Source of the DNA: Bryobacterales bacterium
GTDB taxonomy: Bacteria; Acidobacteriota; Terriglobia; Bryobacterales; Bryobacteraceae
DNA: 64,000 nt
Direction: 5' to 3'
Assembly: GCA_026954325.1 (NCBI GenBank)
Contig: JAIXKK010000175.1
Coordinates: 40,374 to 104,373, forward strand
Shown: positions 1 through 8,136 of the stretch, piece after piece
Layout of the letters: every line of letters begins with the position of its first letter
How positions within the stretch are numbered: the stretch's first letter is position 1
The notes under the pieces: generated by a model
What the model was told of the DNA's origin: nothing
The model's input: only the letters and a program-made list of their open reading frames with translations
Database searches by the model: none
Translations under genes and position numbers: made by a program

Positions 1-345
1 GAGCGGGAACTGAAGGACCACGGCGAGCGCGGCCACCCGCGGCGATCAAGTTCCTCAACCACCGGAATCAGCGAGCCATACTCAAGGTACAGAGCAAAGA
101 TCTCGTAACCGAGCACCAGATTGCCGCCGACCTACTTGCCGTTGCGGCGCGCGGCGCTCATGTTATCGCGTGTGCGCCCGGAGATCATATGCGCGCGAAG
201 TCCAACAGGGCGCGGGTGAACCGGCCCACCTTGTCGACCACGACGCAGCCGGCAATGCCGGATTCGACATCGGACAAAAGCAGCTTCAGGGCCGGTCCAT
301 TCGGGCCGGTATACCCGCCGTCGCGGGAGGATCGTGGCGCAGGAT
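1..345 (-). pseudogene. Decayed serine site-specific recombinase (fragment, runs off left edge)
   Basis: Read on the minus strand from about 345 downwards, this stretch spells pieces of a large serine recombinase in the correct order but in changing frames. First comes a DGGYTG block, then MDRP in one frame and PALKLLLSDVESG in another, then CVVVDKVGRFTRALLDFARI. A jump of roughly 40-50 residues follows. Next is TRDNMSAARRNGK, a TAG stop exactly where the family has Trp (GKWVGG), then VGGNLVLGYE. After a second internal gap come IFALYLEYGSLIPVVEELDRRGW pieces at the window edge. At least one frameshift, one nonsense change and two deletions are visible, so the gene is dead. The N-terminal catalytic serine region is not recognisable. 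It marks an old mobile-element or phage insertion. Family identity rests on motif memory. Confidence 0.82.
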
Positions 346-449
346 AACGGACGGGGGGATCAACTCGTGTTCGCGACCATCCGACCCGCGGCGGGCAAGC
401 GCGGCGCCATCCGCTGCCGAAAGCCCGCGCTGTATCGCGATATCCTGCA

Positions 450-857
450 GTGATGGAATACCGCACGGGCAATCGCCTGGATCTTGACGAAGTGCTGGAC
501 CTTTACCGTGCATCCACGCTCGGGGAGCGCCGTCCGGTGGATGATCGCGACTGCATGGCGGACATGCTGAACAACGCCAATCTGGTGGTGACGGCGTGGG
601 ATGGGACTCTGCTGGTGGGGATCGCGCGCTCGATGACTGACTTTGCCTATGCCACGTATCTCTCCGACCTGGCGGTGCGGCTGAGCCACCAGCGCCGGGG
701 GATCGGCAAGGAACTCATCCGCCGCACGCAGCGCGAGGCTCCGCGGGCTTCGGTGATTCTGCTGGCGGCGCCGAAGGCAGTGGATTACTACCCGCACATC
801 GGCTTTCAGGCGCATCGATCGGCGTGGGTGCTTCCTCCGGGAGTCCCGGTTTTGTAG
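450..857 (+). CDS. GNAT-family N-acetyltransferase
   Basis: A 135-residue protein, the normal size for a single GNAT domain that transfers an acyl group from acyl-CoA to an amine. The acetyl-CoA pyrophosphate-binding loop is visible as HQRRGIGKEL near residues 80-90, preceded by the beta-4 strand YLSDLAVR. The C-terminal DYYPHIGF resembles the usual YxxxGF motif. The reading frame opens with GTG at 450 directly followed by ATG at 453, and either could be the start. No clear Shine-Dalgarno sequence is seen. The substrate cannot be told from sequence. It stands alone between the recombinase remnant and the transketolase pair. Confidence 0.85.
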   Translation: MMEYRTGNRLDLDEVLDLYRASTLGERRPVDDRDCMADMLNNANLVVTAWDGTLLVGIARSMTDFAYATYLSDLAVRLSHQRRGIGKELIRRTQREAPRASVILLAAPKAVDYYPHIGFQAHRSAWVLPPGVPVL

Positions 858-897
858 CTTGGAAGGGAAATGCTAGTCTGGAATCAGACACTTCCTC

Positions 898-1719
898 ATG
901 CAACAAGTGAAAGATCTGGGCGAGATTCAGAATTTCTGCAAAAAGATTCGCCGGCACATCGTGGAAATGATTACGGAAGCCAAGTCCGGTCATCCTGGAG
1001 GCTCGCTTTCGGCCGTGGAGACGCTGGCGGTGCTTTACCTGGAGGTGATGCGCCATGATCCAAAGAATCCTCAATGGCCGGATCGCGACCGCTTTGTTCT
1101 AGGGAAAGGGCATGCGTGTCCGGTCCTGTATTCGGTGATGGCGGAATGCGGATATTGTCCGGTGGATCAGTTGATCACCTTGCGCAAGCTGGGATCGATG
1201 TACCAGGGGCATCCGGACCGGCGCTTTCTACCGGCGCTCGAGGCATCGACCGGATCTCTCGGCCAGGGGCTTTCCATCGGATTGGGCATGGCGCTGGCGG
1301 CGCGGTTGAACGGCGGCCCGTCCCGCACCTACGTCATGCTCGGCGATGGCGAGATTCAGGAAGGACAGATTTGGGAGGCGGCAATGTTCGCCGCGTTCCA
1401 CAAGGTGGACAACCTGGCGGCTATCGTCGATTACAACAAGATCCAATTGGACGGGTTCGTGAAGGACATCATGGATTTGGAGCCGCTAGCCGCTAAGTGG
1501 CAGTCGTTCGGCTGGCACGTGATCACCCTCGATGGCCACGATATTGCAGCGCTGCGGGAGGCTTTTGCCGAAGCCGAGGGGGCCAAGGGCAAGCCCACCG
1601 TGCTCATCGCCAATACCATCAAGGGCAAGGGCGTCTCTTTCATGGAGAACAATCCGAAATTCCACGGTACGGCGCCGTCGCGGGAAGAAATGGCGCTGGC
1701 GCTGAAGGAGCTTGCATAA
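898..1719 (+). CDS. Transketolase, N-terminal (thiamine diphosphate-binding) subunit
   Basis: A 273-residue protein that makes up the N-terminal half of a split transketolase. With the next gene it would move two-carbon ketol units between sugar phosphates in the non-oxidative pentose phosphate pathway. Visible signatures are SGHPGGSLSAVE near residue 30, GKGHACPVLY near residue 64 and the ThDP/Mg motif GDGEIQEGQIWEA near residue 149, followed by YNKIQLDG. Its TAA stop overlaps the ATG of the C-terminal subunit (TAATG), which implies translational coupling and balanced assembly. A split form is common in several bacterial phyla and in archaea. Confidence 0.95.
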   Translation: MQQVKDLGEIQNFCKKIRRHIVEMITEAKSGHPGGSLSAVETLAVLYLEVMRHDPKNPQWPDRDRFVLGKGHACPVLYSVMAECGYCPVDQLITLRKLGSMYQGHPDRRFLPALEASTGSLGQGLSIGLGMALAARLNGGPSRTYVMLGDGEIQEGQIWEAAMFAAFHKVDNLAAIVDYNKIQLDGFVKDIMDLEPLAAKWQSFGWHVITLDGHDIAALREAFAEAEGAKGKPTVLIANTIKGKGVSFMENNPKFHGTAPSREEMALALKELA

Positions 1720-2687
1720 TGCCGGCCAACACGAAGTTCGAACTGAAGATGGGCGCGGCGACGCGCGAAGCGTTCGGCAAGGCGCTGGTGGAGTTAGGGC
1801 GCAAGAACAAGGATGTCGTGGTCTGTGACGCGGATCTTTCGAAGTCGACGATGGTGCACTGGTTCGCCAAGGAGTTTCCGGAACGTTTCTTTTCCTGCGG
1901 CATAGCGGAAGCGGACATGGTGGCCATCGGCGCGGGGTTAGCCTCGGGCGGTAAGATCCCGTTCGTGGCGAGTTTTTCGGTGTTCGTGATGAACAAGGGC
2001 TTCGAGCAACTGCGAGTGACGGCGGCGTATCCCCCGGACGTGAATCTGAAGGTGGTGGGCACGCATAGCGGCATCTCGATTGGCGAGGACGGCCCTTCGC
2101 AGATGAGCATCGAGGACCTGGCGCTGGCGACGGCGCTGCCGGGATTCACCGTCATCAGCCCGTGCGACGAAGTTTCCATGGCGGCGTTTGTGCATCTGGC
2201 CGCGGAGCATTACGGACCCGTATTCCTGCGCGCCGGGCGTCCAAAGGTTCCAGTTGTGTACAACGGCGATCAGAAGTTCACCATCGGGAAAGCGATCGGG
2301 CTGGTGGAGGGCAAGGACGTCACTCTTCTCGCCCATGGACTGATGGTGGCGGAATCCATCCGCGCGGCGGAGATTCTGGAGGGGGAAGGCGTCTCCGCCC
2401 GGGTTGTGGACATGCCGACGATCAAGCCTCTCGATACGGAGGCAATTCGCAAGGCAGCAGTGGAGACCGGCGCCATCGTGGTGAGCGAAGAGCATCTGGT
2501 GGACGGCGGCCTCGGCGTGAAGGTGGCGCAAGCCGTGGGGCAGACGCATCCTTGCGTGATGGAGTTCGTAGGAATTGAGAACACCTATGCGGAGTCGGCT
2601 ACGCCGCATGAACTGCTCGAAAAGTACGGGTTGACGGCCGCGAGCATCGCAGAGGCGGCGCGGCGGGCGTTGAAGCGGAAGGGCTGA
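1719..2687 (+). CDS. Transketolase, C-terminal (pyrimidine-binding and C) subunit
   Basis: A 322-residue protein that completes the split transketolase. The longer open frame starting at 1497 lies inside the upstream gene, so the ATG at 1719, which overlaps the previous stop, is the right start. The pyrimidine-binding domain shows the conserved FSCGIAEADMVAIGAGLA block with the catalytic Glu near residue 70. SFSVFVMNKGFEQLR and GISIGEDGPSQMSIEDLA follow, as in transketolase and DXP synthase. The C-terminal domain begins around residue 190 and carries EEHLVDGGLG. The gene ends 37 bases before a long hairpin shared with the convergent gene. Confidence 0.95.
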   Translation: MPANTKFELKMGAATREAFGKALVELGRKNKDVVVCDADLSKSTMVHWFAKEFPERFFSCGIAEADMVAIGAGLASGGKIPFVASFSVFVMNKGFEQLRVTAAYPPDVNLKVVGTHSGISIGEDGPSQMSIEDLALATALPGFTVISPCDEVSMAAFVHLAAEHYGPVFLRAGRPKVPVVYNGDQKFTIGKAIGLVEGKDVTLLAHGLMVAESIRAAEILEGEGVSARVVDMPTIKPLDTEAIRKAAVETGAIVVSEEHLVDGGLGVKVAQAVGQTHPCVMEFVGIENTYAESATPHELLEKYGLTAASIAEAARRALKRKG

Positions 2688-2724
2688 GGGCTCGCGAGTT
2701 CAGGTTTCATCCTCGATTCAAGCC

Positions 2725-2754
2725 GGCGGAGCGCTTCCCGCAAAGCGCTCCGCC
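2725..2754. terminator. Perfect 12-bp hairpin between convergent genes
   Basis: The arms GGCGGAGCGCTT and AAGCGCTCCGCC pair perfectly around a 6-base loop. The hairpin lies between the stop of the transketolase pair (2687) and the stop of the convergent gene (2768). No run of T follows on either strand, so it is either a bidirectional terminator of the non-U-tract kind or an RNA 3'-end stabiliser. The structure is seen directly; the function is inferred from position. Confidence 0.6.
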
Positions 2755-2767
2755 ACGCCGTCGCGGA

Positions 2768-3259
2768 TCAACCGTAGTTCCCCACGAATCCGTTGCAATC
2801 GAGCCCCAGGGCGCTGTCGGCGTACGCCTGAAGGCCGTTCGCGGCGAGGCCCCAGTGCTCCGCCAGTTGCAGCACCACCTGGCAATGCTCCGGCGCCCCT
2901 TTGCCGAGAAAGGAATAGACGGCCATTCCGCCCCAGTCCACATCGTTCCTGGTGATGACGGACTTTTGCCCGTCATCCTTCTCGATGCTGATCTTGAGGC
3001 CGGGAAGACCGGCGTGCCGGAACCGGTCTTCGCTTCTGGTGAGTGCTTTGGACATCTTCACCTCGCCGCCGCCGGTGAGGATGCCGAGGCCGGTATCGAC
3101 GCCCCTGGAAAAGTACTTCGACCGGAAGGCCTCCATTGCGGCGGTGTTCACCGTGGAGTGATTGAGGACATACCGGCTGACGCGGACGGTCTCGATGGTT
3201 CCGTTCTTCTTCTTCACCTTGAGATTGGTATATTTCGCCTTGTATTGCGCGGGTGTCAT
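2768..3259 (-). CDS. Conserved hypothetical protein, possibly truncated before a Cys-containing (NlpC/P60-like) motif
   Basis: A 163-residue protein starting at ATG 3259 (MTPAQYKAKY). The frame can be extended upstream to 3550, but that lies inside the mddA-like gene. The body is rich in Lys and Gly with no signal peptide and no recognised domain. The last ten or so residues read LGLDCNGFVGNYG and then stop. A Cys within D-C-x-G-F-V recalls the catalytic cysteine block of NlpC/P60-type folds, where a His-containing half should follow; here nothing follows. Either the protein is truncated or the resemblance is chance. It starts 26 bases after the mddA-like stop on the same strand, so the two are probably co-transcribed. 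Confidence 0.6.
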   Translation of the reverse strand: MTPAQYKAKYTNLKVKKKNGTIETVRVSRYVLNHSTVNTAAMEAFRSKYFSRGVDTGLGILTGGGEVKMSKALTRSEDRFRHAGLPGLKISIEKDDGQKSVITRNDVDWGGMAVYSFLGKGAPEHCQVVLQLAEHWGLAANGLQAYADSALGLDCNGFVGNYG

Positions 3260-3285
3260 GGCAGTGTTCTCCTCCCCTCTGATGT

Positions 3286-4053
3286 TCAGCGCAACCCGGC
3301 CCAACGTCCGGTCTCGACGATCGCCACCTCGCGGGGAAGGCCGGGGATGAGCATGGGCACCTGGCTGCGATACGCGCGATACTCGGGATGCACTTTCATC
3401 AGGTCGGCCTCTTCGAAGCGGACAGCCACCAGGATGTAGGCGCTTGCGGCCACGGCGAAGAAGAGGTGTGTCGCCGTCATGTCCGGAGCCGACCAGAAGG
3501 TGAACAGCCAGCCGACGTAAAGGGGATGGCGCACCACGCGGTAGAGCCACGGCACGGCAAACCGCAGATTGGCTTGCGGCTTACCCCGCAACTCCCTCCA
3601 CACCTGCCGCAGGCCGAACAGGTCAAAATGGCTGATCACGAAGGTGCTCACCAGCACCAGCAGCAACCCGAAGGCATATCCCGAGTACATGAGGCCGCGG
3701 CCGGCGGCGGATTCGATATTCCAAATCACGCCTCCCAGCGGCTGCCATTGCCAGAACAGCAGCATCAGGGCCAGACTGCTGGCCAGGACATAGGTGCTGC
3801 GTTCCGCCGAATGCGGAATGACGCGCGTGAGAAGGCGCTTGAACGCGGGGCGCGCCATGACACTATGTTGAACAGCGAATAGAGACAGCAAGGCAAGATC
3901 GATGCACAAGGCGGTCCGCCAGGGAATGGCGGCGGGCGAGTCGAGCGACTTGGGCACGGCGAAATTGCCGATGAAACCGACGGCGTAGAGGAATGCCGCC
4001 AGAAAGGCGGCATAGGCCACGACACCGTATGAGAAAACGGCGATCCTCTTCAT
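3286..4053 (-). CDS. mddA: Methanethiol S-methyltransferase, MddA-like integral membrane protein
   Basis: A 255-residue membrane protein. MddA transfers a methyl group from S-adenosylmethionine to methanethiol and releases dimethyl sulfide; it belongs to the NnrU/isoprenylcysteine methyltransferase-like group. About six membrane segments are visible. The diagnostic blocks are NFAVPKSLDSP, FAVQHSVMARPAFKR, ERSTYVLASSLALMLLFWQW, STFVISHFDLFGLRQVW and the C-terminal VRHPLYVGWLFTFW, the last being the shared methyltransferase signature. The start at 4053 is chosen because an AGGA lies about 8 bases upstream and the membrane protein begins there; the longer frame to 4245 adds an unlikely leader. 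MddA and close NnrU-like paralogues cannot be fully separated by eye. Confidence 0.78.
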   Translation of the reverse strand: MKRIAVFSYGVVAYAAFLAAFLYAVGFIGNFAVPKSLDSPAAIPWRTALCIDLALLSLFAVQHSVMARPAFKRLLTRVIPHSAERSTYVLASSLALMLLFWQWQPLGGVIWNIESAAGRGLMYSGYAFGLLLVLVSTFVISHFDLFGLRQVWRELRGKPQANLRFAVPWLYRVVRHPLYVGWLFTFWSAPDMTATHLFFAVAASAYILVAVRFEEADLMKVHPEYRAYRSQVPMLIPGLPREVAIVETGRWAGLR

Positions 4054-4178
4054 TGTTTTTTCCTTTTCTGATATTTCCCAGGAAACCGCGGCGCAAAATT
4101 GCAGCGGTTTGTTTCTTCTAATCAGGAAGCGAGGAAGGAAGAGAAAATTCGCAAACTGACTTTCACGGCCGGAGCGGG

Positions 4179-4802
4179 TCAGGGCATGCGTGCAATGGAA
4201 AGCCGCCGGCGGATAAACACATTGTCCGGGAGTTTCCCGTCCCAATATTGCCAGAGGTCGAGACGCTTTTGGCGCAGGACGCTCGCCTTGGCGAGACGGC
4301 CCGCGCGGGCATAAAGATTGCCCAGGTCCCCATAGAGGAGGGAGAGATTGTTGGCGTGGCGCAGATCGGTCAGCGGCCGCGGATGCGATGCGTTCACTTT
4401 TTCGCGCAGTTCTTCATAGGTCCGGATGGCGCCCGCGGTGTCGCCGGTATCGGCGTAGTGGTCTGCAAGCGCGCGCAGCGCATAATCGGTCTCATCGCCG
4501 AGTTCGACGCAAGTGGCGGGATACGCGTGGAGTGTGCGCAGAATGGCGAGTGCGGTCTCAATTCTCCTGACCGATTCCCCGGGGCGATGCAGCCGGCGCA
4601 ACGCGTAGGATGAACCCGTCAGCAGCCACACCTGCTCACGGCGCGCCTTGGAACTGGCGCCCACTTCCCTCAACCGGGACAGAGTGTGGTCGTACACGGC
4701 AAGCGCCCGGGCCGGATCGCGGTCTCGCAGGATGTCGCCAAGTTCGCGGCCGGCCATGGATACGTACGAACGGCTCGCATAGTCCCGCGGATCCGCCGGC
4801 GC
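4179..4802 (-). pseudogene. 3' remnant of a TPR protein (probably the tail of a TPR Ser/Thr kinase-type gene)
   Basis: About 200 residues of helical TPR-like sequence (ALAVYDHTLSRLREVG, AIRTYEELREKV, NNLSLLYGDLGNLYARAGR) ending at a normal stop. The first ATG is at 4757, but family-like sequence (PADPRDYASRSYVSM) continues upstream to about 4802, where it meets the end of the DUF3455 remnant in another frame. No kinase or start-proximal domain is present. Acidobacteria often carry kinase-TPR genes with such tails beside TIGR02999-type sigma factors, and one of those sigma genes lies at 5545, but on the other strand. I read this as the 3' end of a deleted gene. A short expressed TPR protein from ATG 4757 is the alternative. 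Confidence 0.6.
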
Positions 4803-5398
4803 GGTAGAAAATATAATCCGCGGTGTAAGGCACGAACTGGATGCCGCCTGCCTCGGTACAGGCCTCGGACGGCATTGCGCCGCCGGTTGTGTTCACGCGC
4901 TGAACGAACGTGGTCCGGGTGAGCATGGCCTCGCCCGCGGGCACTGACCGAACGCCGGCAGTTTCCAGCAGGAGCCACGGAATGGCGCCCTCGGCGACGA
5001 AGGGAGTCATTCGATTCGGCGATTTTCTTCGCCCACACGGCGCTGCTGTCGAGGGAACTCCGCCACGTGGCCCGCGCCGGGGCGCCGGGTTCCATCGCGC
5101 TGAGGCTGAGGAAGTGCGCCGCCGCCTGTTGCTGGATCTCGCCGGTGATCCAACGGAGAGTGATGAACAGAGTCGCTTGCGGACCCTGGAATTTCCACGC
5201 CATTCCCGAGGCGGAAGGCAGGCAGACGTAGTTTTGCGTCCCCACGGCCGAGGCTTTCAGGAAGGCGGTGTGCCCATCCGGAACGTGAATGTCGGCGGGC
5301 ATGGGCGGCACAGTGAGGGTTTGCGCGCGCCGGCAGGCCAATGGAGGCAAGAGCGAGCGCAAGGCAAACCCCAGGTGGCTAACGCGTTTTCGAAGCAT
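4800..5398 (-). pseudogene. DUF3455 family exported protein, frameshifted
   Basis: From ATG 5398 the frame encodes a leader and then a DUF3455-type sequence (ADIHVPDGHTAFLKASAVG, QNYVCLPSASGMAWKFQGPQ, SSLDSSAVWAKKIAESND). At about 5005 the family sequence jumps to another frame and continues as FVAEGAIPWLLLETAG, TTFVQRVNTTGG and FVPYTADYIFYRA, which is where DUF3455 proteins normally end. No stop occurs there. The frame runs on into the TPR remnant, so both a frameshift and a 3' junction have damaged the locus. DUF3455 proteins are small exported proteins of unknown function. A single-base assembly error could explain the frameshift but not the lost stop. Confidence 0.75.
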
Positions 5399-5544
5399 GA
5401 GATTCTCCTTGCAGGTTGTCGAGGCGGAACGAAACGCCAGGCGCCGTTTCGCACAGCCTTGGCCTTCTTCGCTCGAAGCGGGTTCTCACGGAACAATTCG
5501 CAACGTTGTGCGGCGAAACGCCGCCCGGTGCTAGCCTTGATTAA

Positions 5545-6114
5545 ATGAGCGCCGCTATCCAGCAACTCTTTGAGAGGCTCAAGACAGGGGACGGCTCCGC
5601 GCTCGGCGAACTCACTCCCACGCTATACAAGGAACTGCACCGCATCGCGTCGCGGCACTTGCGGGGGGAGCGTCCCAACCACACGCTTCAGCCCACGGCG
5701 CTCGTCAATGAGGCGTACTTGAAGCTGTTCGATGGGGGAAGCCGGGAATTTACAGACCGCATCCACTTCCTGGCGGTTGCGTCCCGTGTGATCCGGCAAG
5801 TGCTGGTGGATTATGGCCGGGCGCGCGCAACGCTGAAGCGATCTCCAGGCGTCAGCGGCGATGGCGCGCCGGCCGAGGCAAGCCTCGAAGTGAAGACAGG
5901 CAAGGGCGTGGAACTGCTCGAATTGATTGAACTGGAGGCCGCCATGCAGGCGCTGGCGGCGGAAAACGAGACCATGGCGCGCCTGATCGAAATGCGCTAC
6001 TTCGGCGGCATGACGGCCGAGGAATCGGCGGAGGCGCTGGGCATGTCGGTGCACGTGGTGCGTCACGATGTACGGTTCGCGCAGGCGTGGCTGCGGCAGC
6101 GGCTTTCGCGATAG
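5545..6114 (+). CDS. ECF-type RNA polymerase sigma factor, TIGR02999-like acidobacterial group
   Basis: A 189-residue sigma factor with region 2 (LYKELHRIASRHLRGE, then TALVNEAYLKLFDG and DRIHFLAVASRVIRQVLVDY), a linker, and region 4 helix-turn-helix around residues 145-185 (RLIEMRYFGGMTAEESAEALGMSVHVVRHDVRFAQAWLRQRL). The combination of HTLQPTALVNEAYLKL and FFAxA-like HFLAVASRVIRQ is typical of the TIGR02999 family found in Acidobacteria and Planctomycetes. These are usually followed by a TPR-bearing Ser/Thr kinase. Here the next gene on the strand is unrelated, and only a TPR remnant lies on the opposite strand 0.7 kb away, so the partner may have been lost. The ATG at 5545 follows directly on the divergent region. 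Confidence 0.92.
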   Translation: MSAAIQQLFERLKTGDGSALGELTPTLYKELHRIASRHLRGERPNHTLQPTALVNEAYLKLFDGGSREFTDRIHFLAVASRVIRQVLVDYGRARATLKRSPGVSGDGAPAEASLEVKTGKGVELLELIELEAAMQALAAENETMARLIEMRYFGGMTAEESAEALGMSVHVVRHDVRFAQAWLRQRLSR

Positions 6115-6162
6115 ATCGCTGTTTCCGCTCTCCCACCCCGATGGAGTATAGTAACGCACAGT

Positions 6163-7110
6163 ATGAATCGACGCATGTTCACTGCCTCCCTCGCCGCTTC
6201 GCTCGCATCCGCCGCGGGTAAGCTTCCCGCCAACCGCAACATCAAGTGGGCGGTCAGCGCGGGGCTCTGGTCGCACTATCCTCTGGCGCCCTTCACCGAC
6301 ATCCTGGATGTCATGCGGGACACGGGATTCATCGGGGTCCGGCTGACCGGATATCCCGGCATCCTGAAAACCTACAGCATGACCGCCCAGCAATTGGAAC
6401 GCGAGATATCGAAACGCAATCTGTATGTGGCGACGATCTCCTTCGGCGGGCCGGTGAATGATCCGGCTCAACACGGCAACGTCGTGGCGAAGGCGCGGGA
6501 AGCGATGAATTTCCTCAAGATCTTCGGCGCCGATCACCTGGTGGTCTTTCCCCCGAGCCGCCGCAAAGCCGGAGAGAACGTGGACGCCGCGTTTGCCGCC
6601 ATGTGCAAAGGCTTCAACCTGATTGGCGAAGCGGCGAACGAGATGGGCTTCAAGGCGGGAGTGCACAACCATCTGGACGAGATGGTGGAAGGTCCGGCGG
6701 AAGTGGACAAGTGCATGCAGATGACCGATCCCAAGCTCTTCAACTTCGCTCCGGACACGGCGCACCTGCACCTGGGCGGAAGCAACGTCGTCGAGATGTA
6801 CCAGAAATATAAACACCGGTTGGTGTTCATGGATTACAAGGACGCCCGGTGGACCACGCCGAAAGAAGACCTGAAGTTGCCCAACGGCCACGTGTACAAG
6901 AAGGATTCTCCGATGGCGAAATTTTTCGACAGTATCTACGACCTGGGAGACGGCGATATCGACTTCCCGGCTTGCCACCGCATCCTCAAGGAAGTCTCCT
7001 ACAAGGGATGGATCTGCGTGGATCTGGACCGGACACGCAAAGGCCCGCGCACAAGCTATGAGCGGTGCGGGCGCTATGTAGTGAACAAGCTCGAGCCCAT
7101 TTATGCGTAA
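6163..7110 (+). CDS. Exported sugar phosphate isomerase/epimerase-like TIM-barrel protein
   Basis: A 315-residue protein with a short Tat-like leader (MNRRMFTASLAASLASAAG) followed by an AP endonuclease family 2 / xylose-isomerase-like barrel. The strand order fits: FIGVRLTGYPG, HLVVFPPSRR, GFKAGVHNHLDEM with candidate metal ligands His and Glu, NFAPDTAHLHLGG with Asp and His, and HRLVFMDYKDARW with Asp. These resemble the metal site of IolE-like inosose dehydratases and related epimerases. The actual substrate is unknown. It overlaps the next gene by 8 bases, so the two are co-translated. They probably serve one catabolic step pair for a sugar or cyclitol derivative. Confidence 0.85.
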   Translation: MNRRMFTASLAASLASAAGKLPANRNIKWAVSAGLWSHYPLAPFTDILDVMRDTGFIGVRLTGYPGILKTYSMTAQQLEREISKRNLYVATISFGGPVNDPAQHGNVVAKAREAMNFLKIFGADHLVVFPPSRRKAGENVDAAFAAMCKGFNLIGEAANEMGFKAGVHNHLDEMVEGPAEVDKCMQMTDPKLFNFAPDTAHLHLGGSNVVEMYQKYKHRLVFMDYKDARWTTPKEDLKLPNGHVYKKDSPMAKFFDSIYDLGDGDIDFPACHRILKEVSYKGWICVDLDRTRKGPRTSYERCGRYVVNKLEPIYA

Positions 7111-8044
7111 GACCACGAGAAGGACGTTTCTGGCCCAGGCAGCGGCGGCGGCGGCGGCTTCGGCCGCCTCTTCCGCCGCCTCTTCGGCCGCCGCCGGGCG
7201 CATCATCATCGACACGCACCTCGAGGTGTGGACTGACGATCCGAAGTTTCCCTTTCATCATCCCGAGCATCCGGAACTGAAGCGTGTTCCGGTGCAGGCC
7301 CCGATCGAGAACGAAGTGGAACAGATGCGGGAGTTCGGGCTCAAGTACGCGGTGCTGATCAATCCGCGATACTACGGCTGGGACAACTCCTACATCAGTT
7401 ACTCGCTGCATATGTATCCGAACCTGTTTGTGGCGCACGGGTTGCTGAATCCGGAGGATCCGGATCCGGCGGCGCGCCTGCGGTACTGGGTGAAGGAGCA
7501 CGGCTTTCAGGGGATGCGTTTCAGCCCCATCTATCATCCGAAATCCGTATGGCTCAACTCGAAGGCGCACTACCCGCTGTGGAAGGAAGCCGAGCGGCTG
7601 GGCGCCGTGTTCAACTATTACATCCTGCCGCATCAGATGCCGATGCTCGAGGACATGGCGGGGCGGTTCCCGGGAGTAAAAATCGTCATCGATCACCTGG
7701 GGAAGCCGGACTTGAAGGCGGCCGATCCGTGGCCGGAATTCAAGAAGATGTTCCGCCTGAAGCGGTTTCCGCAAGTCTGGGTAAGCGCCTCGGAGCCGTA
7801 TGAACTGTCGCTGACAAAGGAGTTTCCGTACAAAGACACGTGGCCGTTTTTCAAAGCGGTCTATGAGGAATTCGGCGGGAAGCAATTGATCTGGGGAACC
7901 GGGTATCCAAAGCCGCGCTGGGAATTGCCGATGGATAAGGAATTAGAATTCGTGGAGCGGTGGCTCGATTTTTATACGGAGGCGGACAAGAAGTTGATAT
8001 TGGGAGAAAACGCGCTGCGGATCTGGAAATTTCCACGCGGGTAG
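7103..8044 (+). CDS. Amidohydrolase-2 family protein with poly-alanine Tat-like leader
   Basis: A 313-residue TIM-barrel amidohydrolase (PF04909 type). The leader begins RKTTRRTFLAQ and then shows an Ala/Ser tract of about 27 residues, encoded by imperfect repeats of GCC GCC TCT TC. The barrel opens with IIIDTHLEVW, continues with GMRFSPIYHPKSVWLNSKAHYPLW and VIDHLGKPD, and has the late strand LIWGTGYPKPRW. The first-strand motif is DTHLEV rather than the common D-x-H-x-H, so metal ligation may differ. It overlaps the isomerase-like gene by 8 bases. A clear paralogue lies at 31262, sharing SPIY, VWLNSKA, YPLW and VIDH blocks. Confidence 0.87.
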   Translation: MRKTTRRTFLAQAAAAAAASAASSAASSAAAGRIIIDTHLEVWTDDPKFPFHHPEHPELKRVPVQAPIENEVEQMREFGLKYAVLINPRYYGWDNSYISYSLHMYPNLFVAHGLLNPEDPDPAARLRYWVKEHGFQGMRFSPIYHPKSVWLNSKAHYPLWKEAERLGAVFNYYILPHQMPMLEDMAGRFPGVKIVIDHLGKPDLKAADPWPEFKKMFRLKRFPQVWVSASEPYELSLTKEFPYKDTWPFFKAVYEEFGGKQLIWGTGYPKPRWELPMDKELEFVERWLDFYTEADKKLILGENALRIWKFPRG

Positions 8045-8126
8045 AGGCGAAGGCGGAGAGACGGGTGTAACGGGGGGGAGAGTTGCGCGAGTTGGCTAGT
8101 GGCTGCTAAGATATGGATCGAGTCTT

Positions 8127-8136
8127 AGTGATCACT
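8127..8136. promoter_or_regulatory. 10-bp palindrome, candidate TetR operator
   Basis: AGTGATCACT is a perfect palindrome ending 9 bases before the ATG of the TetR-type gene. A looser inverted pair CTAAG/CTTAG lies just upstream (about 8115-8126). TetR repressors usually bind such sites to control themselves and the efflux genes behind them. The position supports autoregulation, but no experimental consensus is known to me for this regulator. Confidence 0.4.

Noticed and set aside
7140..7200. GCC-rich repeat in the amidohydrolase leader as a microsatellite or phase-variable tract
   Set aside because: It is imperfect, in frame and codes an Ala/Ser leader; no evidence of variation from one sequence.
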